Positions 41,780 to 48,982 of a DNA stretch of 48,982 nt are shown piece after piece. The notes under the pieces were generated by a model that was not told the origin of the DNA, ran no database searches, and was given only the letters and a program-made list of their open reading frames with translations. This DNA is from an uncultured bacterium. Lineage in GTDB: Bacteria > Bacillota > Clostridia > Lachnospirales > Lachnospiraceae. The position numbers and the translations under genes were made by a program. Each line of letters opens with the position of its first letter. Position 1 is the first letter of the stretch. The stretch lies in the NCBI GenBank assembly GCA_905214955.1, contig CAJMON010000017.1, positions 1 through 48,982 of the forward strand. The letters are read 5' to 3'.

Positions 41780-43107
41780 AAAGAAAAGCATTACTGGCAG
41801 TATTGATGTCCATCTCCATGACCTGCAGCATGGGATTTGCAGGCGCAGCATCTGCAACAGAAACTGAAACAGAGACAGCAGCAGCTACGGAAACAGCTTC
41901 TGAAACAGAGACAGCAGCAGCTGCGGAAACAGCTTCTGAAACAGAGACAGCAGCAGCTACGGAAACAGCTTCTGAAGCAGAGACAGCAGCAACTACAGAA
42001 GCAGCATCTGAGGCAGGAGAAGATGCAGATCAGGCAGCAGCTGATGAAGTGGCAGCTCTGATTGACAAGATCTATGTACAGGAAAGAACCGATACCACTG
42101 ATGAAGACTGCGCAGCAGCAAAAGCAGCATGGGATGCTCTGTCTGATGCACAGAAAGAGCTGGTAGAAGGTGAAGAAGCAAGTCCGGAATACTTTGGACT
42201 GGACACGGGAGATGCTTCCGCAGATGATCCCAGAAACCAGGATGAGATCGGAGAAAATGAACTGCTGGTAGTAAGCTTTGGTACTTCTTACAACGGAAGC
42301 CGTTCCGAAGATATCAAAGGCATTGAGGATGCACTGCAGGCAGCTTATCCGGATTGGTCTGTAAGAAGAGCATTTACCGCACAGATCATCATCAACCACG
42401 TACAGGCAAGAGATGATGAGAAGATCGACAACATGCAGCAGGCTCTGGACCGTGCAGTTGCAAACGGCGTGAAGAACCTGGTTGTACAGCCGACTCATTT
42501 GATGCATGGTGCAGAGTACGATGAGATGGTAGAAGCCATTGATGAGTATAAAGATCAGTTTGAGTCCGTAGCAATTTCAGAGCCCATGCTGGGTGAAGTA
42601 GGAAGCGATGCAACCGTGATCAACGATGATAAGAAAGCAGTTGCAGAAGCTATCGTAGATGCAGCAGTAAAAGAAGCTGGATATGACAGCATGGATGCAG
42701 CAGCAGAAGACGGTACCGCATTTGTATTCATGGGTCATGGTACTTCTCATACCGCAAATGTTACGTATGATCAGATGCAGACACAGATGGAAAATCTGGG
42801 TTACGCCAATGCATTTATCGGAACTGTAGAAGGCGAGCCGGAAGATACCGCCTGTGAAGAAGTCATCAAGAAAGTACAGGAAGGTGGATTTAAGAAAGTG
42901 GTTCTTCGTCCGCTGATGGTAGTAGCTGGTGACCACGCAAACAACGATATGGCTGGTGATGATGAGGATTCCTGGAAGAGCCAGTTTGTGGCATCAGGCG
43001 CATTTGACAGCGTAGACAGCCAGATCGAAGGCCTTGGAAGAATCGAAGCTGTTGAACAGCTGTATGTTGCACATACACAGGCAGCCATGGATTCCATTGC
43101 AAAATAA
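41776..43107 (+). CDS. cbiK: Exported CbiK-like sirohydrochlorin cobaltochelatase
   Basis: A 443-residue protein whose main domain (about 155-440) matches anaerobic cobalt chelatase CbiK, which inserts Co2+ into sirohydrochlorin. Visible: LLVVSFGTSYNGSRSEDI, VQPTHLMHGAEYDEM, the metal-site MGHGTSH with His321 and His325, Glu352 in TVEGEPED, and VVAGDHANNDMAGD with His387. His321, Glu352 and His387 occupy the places of the known His/Glu/His site. Unusually it has a signal peptide (1-27, ending AASA), a linker of 12-residue ETASETETAAAT repeats, and a small extra region (about 75-130). It is thus predicted to act outside the membrane. It is the first main gene under the cobalamin riboswitch, upstream of an importer. 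Confidence 0.88.
   Translation: MKRKALLAVLMSISMTCSMGFAGAASATETETETAAATETASETETAAAAETASETETAAATETASEAETAATTEAASEAGEDADQAAADEVAALIDKIYVQERTDTTDEDCAAAKAAWDALSDAQKELVEGEEASPEYFGLDTGDASADDPRNQDEIGENELLVVSFGTSYNGSRSEDIKGIEDALQAAYPDWSVRRAFTAQIIINHVQARDDEKIDNMQQALDRAVANGVKNLVVQPTHLMHGAEYDEMVEAIDEYKDQFESVAISEPMLGEVGSDATVINDDKKAVAEAIVDAAVKEAGYDSMDAAAEDGTAFVFMGHGTSHTANVTYDQMQTQMENLGYANAFIGTVEGEPEDTACEEVIKKVQEGGFKKVVLRPLMVVAGDHANNDMAGDDEDSWKSQFVASGAFDSVDSQIEGLGRIEAVEQLYVAHTQAAMDSIAK
41854..41997 (+). repeat. 36-base tandem repeats in the cbiK linker
   Basis: Full units begin at 41890, 41926 and 41962 (the last degenerate), preceded by a partial copy. Each encodes a 12-residue Thr/Glu/Ala stretch, likely a flexible wall-spanning spacer. 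Copy number may vary by slippage. Confidence 0.8.
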
Positions 43108-43118
43108 ATGACATTGCA

Positions 43119-43214
43119 GAATTGCAAAAGCTGCTTCGCAGCGGAGCAATTCGCAGGTATTATTTTATTAAAACGAAATTGGACTGCCCGGAGCCACTAT
43201 GGTTTCCGGGCAGT
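43119..43214 (+). other. Two stable hairpins after cbiK
   Basis: GAATTGC (43119-43125) pairs with GCAATTC (43146-43152) around an inner GCTGC-TTC-GCAGC stem. Then ACTGCCCGGA (43183-43192) pairs with TCCGGGCAGT (43205-43214). Neither is followed by a U-run, so they may protect the cbiK mRNA or set differential expression rather than terminate. Confidence 0.6.
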
Positions 43215-43249
43215 TCGTGCAGAAAAAACAAAGAAATGAGGAGTAAAAA

Positions 43250-44185
43250 ATGAAAAAATCCGTTGCTTTTGCAGCAGTAGTATGCAGTATTTCCACACTG
43301 GTCTGTGGAAGTGTTTCCGTAAATGCAGCAGGAACTGCCGAAACAGTCGTAGAAACAAGTGCCAGGACCAATGAAGAAACCAGCACCGAGACAGAGACTG
43401 GCACCGAAGATGCCACCGAGGCCACAGAAACAGAAAGCACCACAGAGGCCGAGGTTCTGGAAGACGGCACCTACAGCGCAGACTTTAACACCGACAGCAG
43501 TATGTTCCATGTAAATGAGGCCTGCGAAGGAAAAGGAACATTGACCGTAAAAGATGGAGAAATGACCATCCACATCAGTCTGGAATCCAAAAAGATCCTG
43601 AACCTGTTTCCAGGTCTGGCAGAGGATGCCAAGAAAGATGGAGCTAAGCTTCTTGAGCCAACTACGGATGAAGTGACATACAGCGATGGTTCCAAAAAGG
43701 AAGTGAATGGATTTGATGTACCGGTTCCGGCACTGAATGAAGAGTTTGATCTGGCTCTTATCGGAACAAAAGGAAAATGGTATGACCACAAAGTCAGCGT
43801 CACCAATCCAGAAAAATTAGATGATGCAGCAGGAGAAGGAAAAACAGCGGCAGAGCTTGGCCTGGAGGATGGCACCTATACCATGGAAGTAGCTTTAACC
43901 GGCGGTTCTGGAAGAGCAACCGTTACCTCTCCGGCAGAAGTAACCATTGCAGGAGAAGAAGCATCTGCCAAAATCGAGTGGAGCAGCCCAAACTATGATT
44001 ATATGGTTGTAGATGGAGAAAAATACGAACCGATCAATGAAGACGGCAATTCTGTATTCGAAATCCCGGTTTCTGTTTTTGATGCAGAAATGCCGGTAAC
44101 TGCAGATACCGTTGCCATGAGCACTCCTCATGAAATTGGATATACCTTAAACTTTCATTCTGCAACAGCAGAAAAAGCAGAATAA
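43250..44185 (+). CDS. Secreted two-domain protein of the B12-controlled operon
   Basis: A 311-residue secreted protein: signal peptide (1-27, ending VNAA), a Thr/Glu linker (28-68), and two beta-rich domains that both open with LEDGTY (domain A about 70-190, domain B about 204-305). Domain B holds RATVTSPAEVTIAGEEASAK and WSSPNYDYMVVDGEKYEP, a layout that recalls NEAT-type heme-binding domains, though I cannot confirm that homology. There is no LPxTG motif and no membrane tail. It lies between the exported chelatase and the binding protein and shares a one-base stop/start overlap with the latter, so a role in capturing a corrinoid, heme or metal is a reasonable inference. The ATG follows AAATGAGGAGTAAAA. 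Confidence 0.7.
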   Translation: MKKSVAFAAVVCSISTLVCGSVSVNAAGTAETVVETSARTNEETSTETETGTEDATEATETESTTEAEVLEDGTYSADFNTDSSMFHVNEACEGKGTLTVKDGEMTIHISLESKKILNLFPGLAEDAKKDGAKLLEPTTDEVTYSDGSKKEVNGFDVPVPALNEEFDLALIGTKGKWYDHKVSVTNPEKLDDAAGEGKTAAELGLEDGTYTMEVALTGGSGRATVTSPAEVTIAGEEASAKIEWSSPNYDYMVVDGEKYEPINEDGNSVFEIPVSVFDAEMPVTADTVAMSTPHEIGYTLNFHSATAEKAE

Positions 44186-45375
44186 TGGAATTGGAAAAAG
44201 AAATGAAGCATTGGAAATGGACAAAACAGATCCGGCGTATTTCTGGAATCATGCTTCTGATGTTGTCTGTCTGCGCATTAAGCAGACAGACAGCTTTTGC
44301 AGAAGAGAACCAGAAAGTGGTGGATATTCCGGGGCTTGTATATGACCACAGCATGGAACTGGCCTATGCGGAAGAATTTTCTGTGGATTATTATGAAGAA
44401 GGGTACGCTCTGATTCGCATTCATCAGGGTGAGGAAACATTCCTGGTGGTTCCGGAAGGAAAAGAGGTTCCGGACAATCTGGATTCGAACATAACGGTAT
44501 TACAGCAGCCGATCAATCATATTTACCTGGTAGCAACATCCGCTATGGATCTGTTTCGAGCCGTTGACGGGATTGACAGTATCCGGCTTTCCGGCACAAA
44601 GGAAGACGGATGGTATATTCCAGAAGCCAAAGAAGCTATGGAAAATAGTACGATGCTGTACGCTGGCAAATACAGTGCTCCGGATTATGAAGAAATTTTA
44701 AGTGAGCAGTGTGATCTGGCAATCGAATCGACTATGATTTACCACAATCCGGAAGTAAAAGAAAAACTGGAGCAGCTAGGCATTCCGGTGTTGGTGGAGC
44801 GTTCCAGCTATGAGAGCCATCCTCTTGGCAGAACCGAGTGGATGAAGCTGTATGCAGTGCTTCTTGGGAAAGAAGAGGCAGCAGAAACAGCATTTGAGGA
44901 ACAGGCAGAGAAACTGGAAGCTCTTTCTTCCGAAGAAAATACAGGAAAGACCGTGGCGTTTTTTTATATCAACTCCACGGGAGCAGTAAATATAAGAAAG
45001 AGCAATGACTATGTTTCCAAAATGATTGAGCTGGCAGGCGGCGTTTACGTTCCGGAAGATACCGGTGCGGATGACAATGCCCTTTCCACCATGAATATGC
45101 AGATGGAAGAGTTTTACGCAAAAGCGAAAAATGCGGATTATCTGATCTACAACAGCGCTATAGAAGGGGAACTGGAGAGTATTGACCAGCTTCTTCAGAA
45201 AAGTGAGCTTCTGGGAGATTTTAAAGCAGTAAAAGAGGGAAATGTCTGGTGTACCGGGAAAAATCTGTTTCAGGAGACCACCGGACTTGGAACCATGATT
45301 GAAGAAATTCATCAGATTCTGACCTCCGAAGATGACAGCCTGGATACGCTGACCTATATGCACCGGCTGAAATGA
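44185..45375 (+). CDS. ABC transporter substrate-binding protein (BtuF/FepB-type)
   Basis: A 396-residue periplasmic-binding-protein-like receptor of the class serving FecCD-type importers (vitamin B12, heme, siderophores). The two lobes are joined by a long helix; typical segments are VATSAMDLFRAVDGIDSIRLSG, DLAIESTMIYHNPEVKEKLEQLGIPVLVE and WMKLYAVLLGKEEAAE, with the second lobe ending FQETTGLGTMIEEIHQIL. It has a signal peptide (cleavage about after AFA, residue 40). No convincing lipobox is seen (the Cys is preceded by LSV), which is unusual for a Gram-positive receptor. The ATG overlaps the previous stop; an ATG at 44203 is another possible start. The ligand is inferred from the riboswitch to be a corrinoid or its metal. 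Confidence 0.85.
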   Translation: MELEKEMKHWKWTKQIRRISGIMLLMLSVCALSRQTAFAEENQKVVDIPGLVYDHSMELAYAEEFSVDYYEEGYALIRIHQGEETFLVVPEGKEVPDNLDSNITVLQQPINHIYLVATSAMDLFRAVDGIDSIRLSGTKEDGWYIPEAKEAMENSTMLYAGKYSAPDYEEILSEQCDLAIESTMIYHNPEVKEKLEQLGIPVLVERSSYESHPLGRTEWMKLYAVLLGKEEAAETAFEEQAEKLEALSSEENTGKTVAFFYINSTGAVNIRKSNDYVSKMIELAGGVYVPEDTGADDNALSTMNMQMEEFYAKAKNADYLIYNSAIEGELESIDQLLQKSELLGDFKAVKEGNVWCTGKNLFQETTGLGTMIEEIHQILTSEDDSLDTLTYMHRLK

Positions 45376-45417
45376 CGGCAGAAAATGCCAGAGACAGAAG
45401 AAAGGAAAGAAAAGAAC

Positions 45418-46434
45418 ATGGATGAAAAAAGACGGGCGGTCCGTTATGGAATGGTATTCCTTTTTCTGGGACTGTTTCTGTTGGTGCTGTTTGTGTGGAA
45501 TGTGAATTCCGGAAGTATTCATCTTTCCGTGTCAGAAATCTGGAAGATCATTTTCAAGAAGCAGGGAGACGAGACGGCCTACAACATTGTATGGGGTATC
45601 CGGCTTCCCAGAATTCTTGCAGTCGTGATTCTTGGAGGAGCCCTTTCGGTGTCCGGCTTTCTGCTTCAGACGTTTTTTAACAATCCCATTGCAGGACCTT
45701 TTGTGCTGGGTATTTCTTCCGGGGCAAAGTTAGCAGTTGCACTGCTTATGATCTGGCTGTTAAGCCATTCCATCAATACAGGGTCTGCGGGAATGATTCT
45801 GGCTGCCTTTGCAGGATCCATGATTTCTATGGGATTTGTTCTTTTGGTAGCCAAAAAAGTGCGGAACATGTCCATGCTGGTAGTCAGCGGCGTTATGATT
45901 GGGTATATCTGTTCCGCTGTCACAGATTTTGTAGTAACCTTTGCAGATGATTCCAACATTGTCAACCTGCATAACTGGTCCCAGGGAAGTTTTTCCGGAA
46001 TGTCCTGGAGCAATGTAAGAGTCATGGCTGTGGTGGTAGCAGCGGCGATGATTGTCACGATTTTTATGGCAAAACCTATCCGGGCTTACCAGCTTGGAGA
46101 AGCCTATGCCCAGAACATGGGTGTGAATATCCGCCTGTTCCGGGTGGGACTGATTCTGGTATCCAGCGTGCTGTCTGCCTGTGTGACGGCCTTTGCTGGG
46201 CCGATTTCCTTTGTGGGAATTGCAGTTCCTCACATTGTGAAAAGTATGCTGAAAACCTCCAAGCCGCTTCTGGTGATTCCGGCCTGTTTTTTAGGCGGAG
46301 CGGTTTTCTGCCTGCTGTGTGATCTTATTGCCAGAACCGTGTTTGCACCGACAGAACTCAGTATCAGTTCCATTACGGCAGTCTTTGGAGCACCGGTGGT
46401 GATCTGGATTATGATCAGGAGAAAACAACGATGA
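45418..46434 (+). CDS. FecCD-family ABC transporter permease (BtuC-like)
   Basis: A 338-residue permease with about ten membrane helices, of the BtuC/FecCD/FhuB type. Family hallmarks are RLPRILAVVILGGALSVSG near the N terminus, NPIAGPFVLGISSGAKLAVAL, and the C-terminal GPISFVGIAVPHIVK that contacts the ATPase. The ATG at 45418 is favoured by AAAGGAAAG upstream; an in-frame ATG at 45385 lies 33 bases earlier. The end overlaps the ATPase start (ATGA). It carries the ligand of the binding protein encoded upstream into the cytoplasm. Confidence 0.92.
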   Translation: MDEKRRAVRYGMVFLFLGLFLLVLFVWNVNSGSIHLSVSEIWKIIFKKQGDETAYNIVWGIRLPRILAVVILGGALSVSGFLLQTFFNNPIAGPFVLGISSGAKLAVALLMIWLLSHSINTGSAGMILAAFAGSMISMGFVLLVAKKVRNMSMLVVSGVMIGYICSAVTDFVVTFADDSNIVNLHNWSQGSFSGMSWSNVRVMAVVVAAAMIVTIFMAKPIRAYQLGEAYAQNMGVNIRLFRVGLILVSSVLSACVTAFAGPISFVGIAVPHIVKSMLKTSKPLLVIPACFLGGAVFCLLCDLIARTVFAPTELSISSITAVFGAPVVIWIMIRRKQR

Positions 46435-47525
46435 AGCCTTATTTCTTTTATACGGATGAACTTACAGTAGGATACGATGGAAAACCACTGATCAAAAAAA
46501 TTAATATCGAGGTCAACCAGGGAGAAATTTTGACCCTGATCGGCCCCAACGGGGCAGGAAAATCCACGATTTTAAAAAGCATTACCAAGCAGCTGGCAGC
46601 GGTGGGCGGCTGTGTCTGGCTGGACAAACAGCAGATGAGCCATATGTCAGCCAAAGAAATGGCAAAAAAACTGGCCGTTGTGCTGACTCAGCGGACCAAT
46701 CCGGAGTTGATGACCTGTGAAGATGTGGTAGGTGCAGGGCGGTATCCTTATACCGGAACCCTCGGGATTTTATCAAAAGAAGATAAAGAAAAAGTAAGAA
46801 ACGCACTGGAAATGGTTCAGGCATGGGATTTGAGAAACCGGGATTTTACAGCAGTCAGTGACGGGCAGCGTCAGAGAATTCTGCTTGCCAGGGCGATCTG
46901 CCAGGAGCCGGATGTGATTGTGCTGGATGAACCCACGTCTTTTCTGGATGTCCGCCACAAATTGGAACTGCTGTCTATTTTGAAAAAGATGGTTCTGGAA
47001 AATCATGTGGCAGTGGTGATGTCCCTTCATGAATTGGATCTGGCACAGAAGATTTCGGATAAAGTGGTTTGTGTGCATGGGGAGTTTATTGAGCGCTGTG
47101 GCGCACCGGAAGATATTTTTACTTCTGATTATATCAAAGAACTGTATGGAATTACCCGAGGCAGTTACAATGCAGAGTTTGGCTGTGTAGAGCTGGAAGG
47201 GGTAAAGGGACGTCCGGAAGTATTTGTCATCGGCGGAAATGGAAGCGGCATTCCAGTGTACCGAAAACTGCAGCGTCAGGGAATTCCTTTTGCGGCAGGG
47301 GTGCTTCACAAAAACGATGCGGATTATCAAGTGGCAAATGTGCTGGCAGCAGATGTGACAGCAGAAGAGCCCTTTCAATGTATTACCGAAGAGCATTATG
47401 AGCAGGCCCTGGATGTTTTAAAATCCTGCCGTCAGGTACTCTGTCCCCTTCAAGATTTTGGCCCTGGAAATGAAAAAAACAGAAAATTAAAAAAAGAAGC
47501 CGAGAAATTAGGGCTTTTGCAATAA
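46431..47525 (+). CDS. ABC transporter ATP-binding protein with C-terminal extension (BtuD-like)
   Basis: A 364-residue ATPase powering the FecCD-type permease. The nucleotide-binding domain has Walker A GPNGAGKST at 38-46, the signature VSDGQRQR at 142-149 (the usual LSGGQ is altered), Walker B VIVLDEP at 162-168, the D-loop SFLD and the switch His200 in MSLHELD. After about residue 255 there is an added domain of ~110 residues not found in standard BtuD/FecE proteins. It opens RPEVFVIGGNGSGIPVYRKL, a glycine-rich nucleotide- or ligand-binding pattern. The extension may sense a ligand or process the imported compound; its role is unknown. The ATG follows AGGAGAAAACA and overlaps the permease stop. 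Confidence 0.9.
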   Translation: MKPYFFYTDELTVGYDGKPLIKKINIEVNQGEILTLIGPNGAGKSTILKSITKQLAAVGGCVWLDKQQMSHMSAKEMAKKLAVVLTQRTNPELMTCEDVVGAGRYPYTGTLGILSKEDKEKVRNALEMVQAWDLRNRDFTAVSDGQRQRILLARAICQEPDVIVLDEPTSFLDVRHKLELLSILKKMVLENHVAVVMSLHELDLAQKISDKVVCVHGEFIERCGAPEDIFTSDYIKELYGITRGSYNAEFGCVELEGVKGRPEVFVIGGNGSGIPVYRKLQRQGIPFAAGVLHKNDADYQVANVLAADVTAEEPFQCITEEHYEQALDVLKSCRQVLCPLQDFGPGNEKNRKLKKEAEKLGLLQ

Positions 47526-47531
47526 GAAGTG

Positions 47532-47576
47532 TTTTAAAAGAGGGTGAAAAGCGAGAAACTTTTCACTCTTTTAAAA
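47532..47576 (+). terminator. Terminator of the cobalamin-controlled operon
   Basis: TTTTAAAAGAGGGTGAAAAG (47532-47551) pairs with the CTTTTCACTCTTTTAAAA segment (47559-47576), with one bulged G. The A-rich left arm and T-rich right arm make it usable in both directions. Confidence 0.75.
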
Positions 47577-47589
47577 TTTATGAAAGAAA

Positions 47590-47713
47590 TCAGGCGCCTG
47601 GTGCATATTCTTGGATCAGGATGGATATGCATCAAGTCCAAGAGGGGATGTACAGGCGGAGGAGTTTTATGAAAGCGGGTTCTTGCCCGGAGAATGACGC
47701 CCTGAGACTATAA
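47590..47713 (+). ncRNA. Unassigned structured RNA-like element with predicted pseudoknot
   Basis: Nested pairing is seen: TCAGG (47590-47594) with CCTGA (47701-47705); CGCCT (47595-47599) with AGGCG (47654-47658); GGTGCATAT (47600-47608) with ATATGCATC (47625-47633, one G-U); loop bases TCTTGGA (47609-47615) with TCCAAGA (47637-47643), giving a pseudoknot; and CGGG with CCCG (47676-47679 and 47686-47689). Inside lies a 14-codon ORF (47669-47713, MKAGSCPENDALRL) with GGAGGAG before it. A strong hairpin follows. It matches no riboswitch class I can name. Class and function are unknown. Confidence 0.35.
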
Positions 47714-47719
47714 AAACAA

Positions 47720-47760
47720 CGCCGGAAATGCCTGGTTTATCAGCATTTCCGGCGCTTTGT
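47720..47760 (+). terminator. Strong hairpin after the structured element
   Basis: CGCCGGAAATGC (47720-47731) and GCATTTCCGGCG (47743-47754) form a perfect 12-bp stem with an 11-base loop, followed by CTTTGTCTATT. It probably terminates the transcript that carries the structured element. Confidence 0.65.
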
Positions 47761-47901
47761 CTATTACTCAAACTCTTGGGCGGAGAGATTTATCTGGCTG
47801 TTTCTCAGTACACATTTGTGCGTTTTGTTCTTCATATTCATCTTATTTCGCATTTTTGTGTACCTCGTCTAAATTTTTTAGAGCCAAAATGGAGCCATTT
47901 T

Positions 47902-48540
47902 TTAACACACAATTGTATTTATCGCAATTGATGCGGCATTGGCTGCAGCACGTGAATCTCCAGGTGTCTTTCCTAATGTAATCATATATCTATCATCACC
48001 ATGGAAATATAATTTGTTATGTTTATTTTCCCGACTAATAAATCCTAATTCAATTAATCTTTTTTTGTCTTTTGAACTAATTCTATCTACTTGACTTAAT
48101 ATATTTTTCAGTTCTCGTTCTAATTCTTCTCCTTTTCCAATAATCTCATTGCTCTCCAAAAGTGCTTTTAATACATGATATTTTCTCCAACCTACTTGGT
48201 TTGGATCAGTATCCATTTGCGACTTTTCATTCTGCAGCAATCTCATAATCATATCTTTAATTTCTCCATCATAAAACTCTGTTTCATCACACTCAAATAC
48301 TATATTGCCATGCTGCTCTCTTCTTTTATTTTGAAACGCATATTCATAATTCTGAACCTTGCTTCTAAGCTCATTAAGTTCTGCTTCCATCTCTTCCACT
48401 ATTTGAGCATGCTCATTTTCCTTAATTTTAAGTATTTCTTCACATGCATTTTCCAGTTCTGAATTTTGTTGTTGATTCTGCCTATATTGAGCTAACAAAT
48501 TTTGATATCTAATAGTTCCCCATGTATATTTGTCTTCCAC
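47902..48540 (-). CDS. Hypothetical coiled-coil protein, probably 5'-truncated
   Basis: A 212-codon ORF from a GTG at 48540. Residues ~15-75 are a Gln/Glu/Lys-rich coiled coil; the C-terminal ~100 residues are mixed, with YHVLKALLESNEIIGKGEEL and a closing KTPGDSRAAANAASIAI. The GTG has no well-spaced ribosome site. The frame stays open upstream to a stop at 48691-48693 and encodes coding-like sequence (GSRFIPDEFENGNSF, KIVNSLCRRLAQVK) with no ATG, GTG or TTG start, so the true 5' end seems lost. It is clearly more AT-rich than the rest of the window, a sign of horizontal origin. The C-terminal pattern reminds me of proteins in restriction or defence islands, but I cannot name a family. Confidence 0.5.
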   Translation of the reverse strand: MEDKYTWGTIRYQNLLAQYRQNQQQNSELENACEEILKIKENEHAQIVEEMEAELNELRSKVQNYEYAFQNKRREQHGNIVFECDETEFYDGEIKDMIMRLLQNEKSQMDTDPNQVGWRKYHVLKALLESNEIIGKGEELERELKNILSQVDRISSKDKKRLIELGFISRENKHNKLYFHGDDRYMITLGKTPGDSRAAANAASIAINTIVC

Positions 48541-48781
48541 TTTAACTTGTGCCAGTCTCCTACATAAAGAATTGACTATCTTCGCTCTAAATGAATTTCC
48601 ATTTTCAAACTCGTCTGGTATAAATCTTGAACCAACATATTCACCGTCATCGGCGCCACCTCCCTTCCTATGTATTCCGGTTGCCCGGTATCATAAAACT
48701 CGGGAGGCTACCACCCTGTCATGGGTACTTTCCTTAGATAGTATCCTAACATAAGAACTAATGCCTCTGCAAGGGAAAAAA

Positions 48782-48982
48782 TTATTGGTTATCAAGAATA
48801 ATGTCTATCATATCTTGCTTTCCATTAGTGTATGCTACTCTATCATCTGCATACTTACTTTCCAGTTCTTCCTTTACCTTCTGATACTGCAAAGCCATAT
48901 TCTCATTATCATTTAGATAATCTCTGAAATGAATATAATTTTTCCACTCAGTTCCGTTCCATTTCACAATATGAATATGGTG
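48782..48982 (-). CDS. GrpB-family protein, C-terminal part (runs off window)
   Basis: The last 66 codons of a minus-strand gene whose start lies beyond the window edge. The visible sequence opens HHIHIVKWNGTEWKNYIHFR and continues FRDYLNDNENMALQYQKVKE, with ADDRVAYTNGKQDMID near the end. This is the typical end of GrpB proteins (nucleotidyltransferase-fold, UPF0157), which characteristically show H-x-H followed by FRDYL and D-R-x-x-Y-T-x-x-K. The biological role of the family is not settled. It is AT-rich like its neighbour. An internal ATG at 48967 could be mistaken for a start, but the frame clearly continues to the edge. Confidence 0.75.
   Translation of the reverse strand, partial: HHIHIVKWNGTEWKNYIHFRDYLNDNENMALQYQKVKEELESKYADDRVAYTNGKQDMIDIILDNQ

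Noticed and set aside
41791..42507. Cys-rich minus-strand frame opposite the chelatase gene
   Set aside because: The Cys/Ser repeats are the antisense of the Thr/Glu/Ala linker repeats; there is no ribosome site.
48530..48754. 74-codon plus-strand frame near the right end
   Set aside because: It is opposite the coding-like upstream extension of the minus-strand coiled-coil gene and has no ribosome site.
1..48982. tRNA, rRNA, insertion sequences or integrase genes
   Set aside because: I looked for tRNA-like ends, transposase motifs and phage genes on both strands and saw none that can be supported.

Overview
The window reads as a chromosomal segment of a Gram-positive anaerobe of the Clostridia, most likely a gut member of the Lachnospiraceae (Blautia-like). 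Signs of this are strong AGGAGG-type ribosome sites before most genes, sigma-A promoters, a type 2 PyrF, Clostridia-typical families (DUF4364, DUF6142, VanZ), a GH112 galactosyl-hexosamine phosphorylase, and secreted proteins with Thr/Glu-rich linkers. The genus is inferred from gene content; no rRNA or tRNA gene is visible.

Layout. (1) 0.1-9.4 kb, plus strand: a DUF362 protein, three envelope/membrane proteins of unknown role, the GH112 phosphorylase, a [2Fe-2S]/ASKHA corrinoid-activator-like protein, a polysaccharide deacetylase and RarA. (2) 9.4-13.5 kb, minus strand: a LytTR response regulator and a GHKL histidine kinase separated by a palindrome-rich spacer, then DUF4364 and a TIGR01212 radical SAM protein. 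(3) 13.7-20 kb, plus: pyrC-pyrF-pyrK-pyrD, a decayed DUF362 fragment, a terminator, pyrE and three small membrane genes. (4) 20-22.5 kb: an M29-type metallopeptidase with a long N-terminal extension, and a lone BlaI/MecI-type repressor on the minus strand. (5) 22.6-27.5 kb: purE-purM-purN-purD, then a cadherin-like membrane protein. (6) 27.5-33.3 kb: a GntR/YtrA-type regulator with a visible operator, clpC, a small conserved gene, radA and a secreted protein. (7) 33.4-39.4 kb: a TetR regulator divergent from an MMPL/RND transporter and a 1030-residue exported heptad-repeat protein, with both promoters and a perfect palindromic operator readable. (8) 39.5-41.2 kb: a MATE exporter between two intergenic structured elements.

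(9) 41.2-47.6 kb is the most distinctive region. A sigma-A promoter and a cobalamin riboswitch precede an operon for an exported CbiK-like metal chelatase, a secreted two-domain protein, a FecCD/BtuCD-type binding protein and permease, and an ATPase carrying an extra C-terminal domain of about 110 residues. The operon looks like an extracytoplasmic corrinoid, cobalt or tetrapyrrole capture and import system that is shut off when cobalamin is plentiful. (10) 47.6-49 kb: an unassigned RNA-like element with a predicted pseudoknot and a 14-codon ORF, then an AT-rich tail on the minus strand with a 5'-truncated coiled-coil gene and the C-terminal end of a GrpB-family gene that runs off the window.

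The housekeeping blocks supply de novo UMP (PyrC, K, D, E, F) and part of de novo IMP synthesis (PurE, M, N, D), with stress proteolysis and repair functions (ClpC, RadA, RarA). The regulated accessory blocks are the two-component pair, the TetR-MMPL-repeat operon and the B12-controlled import operon.
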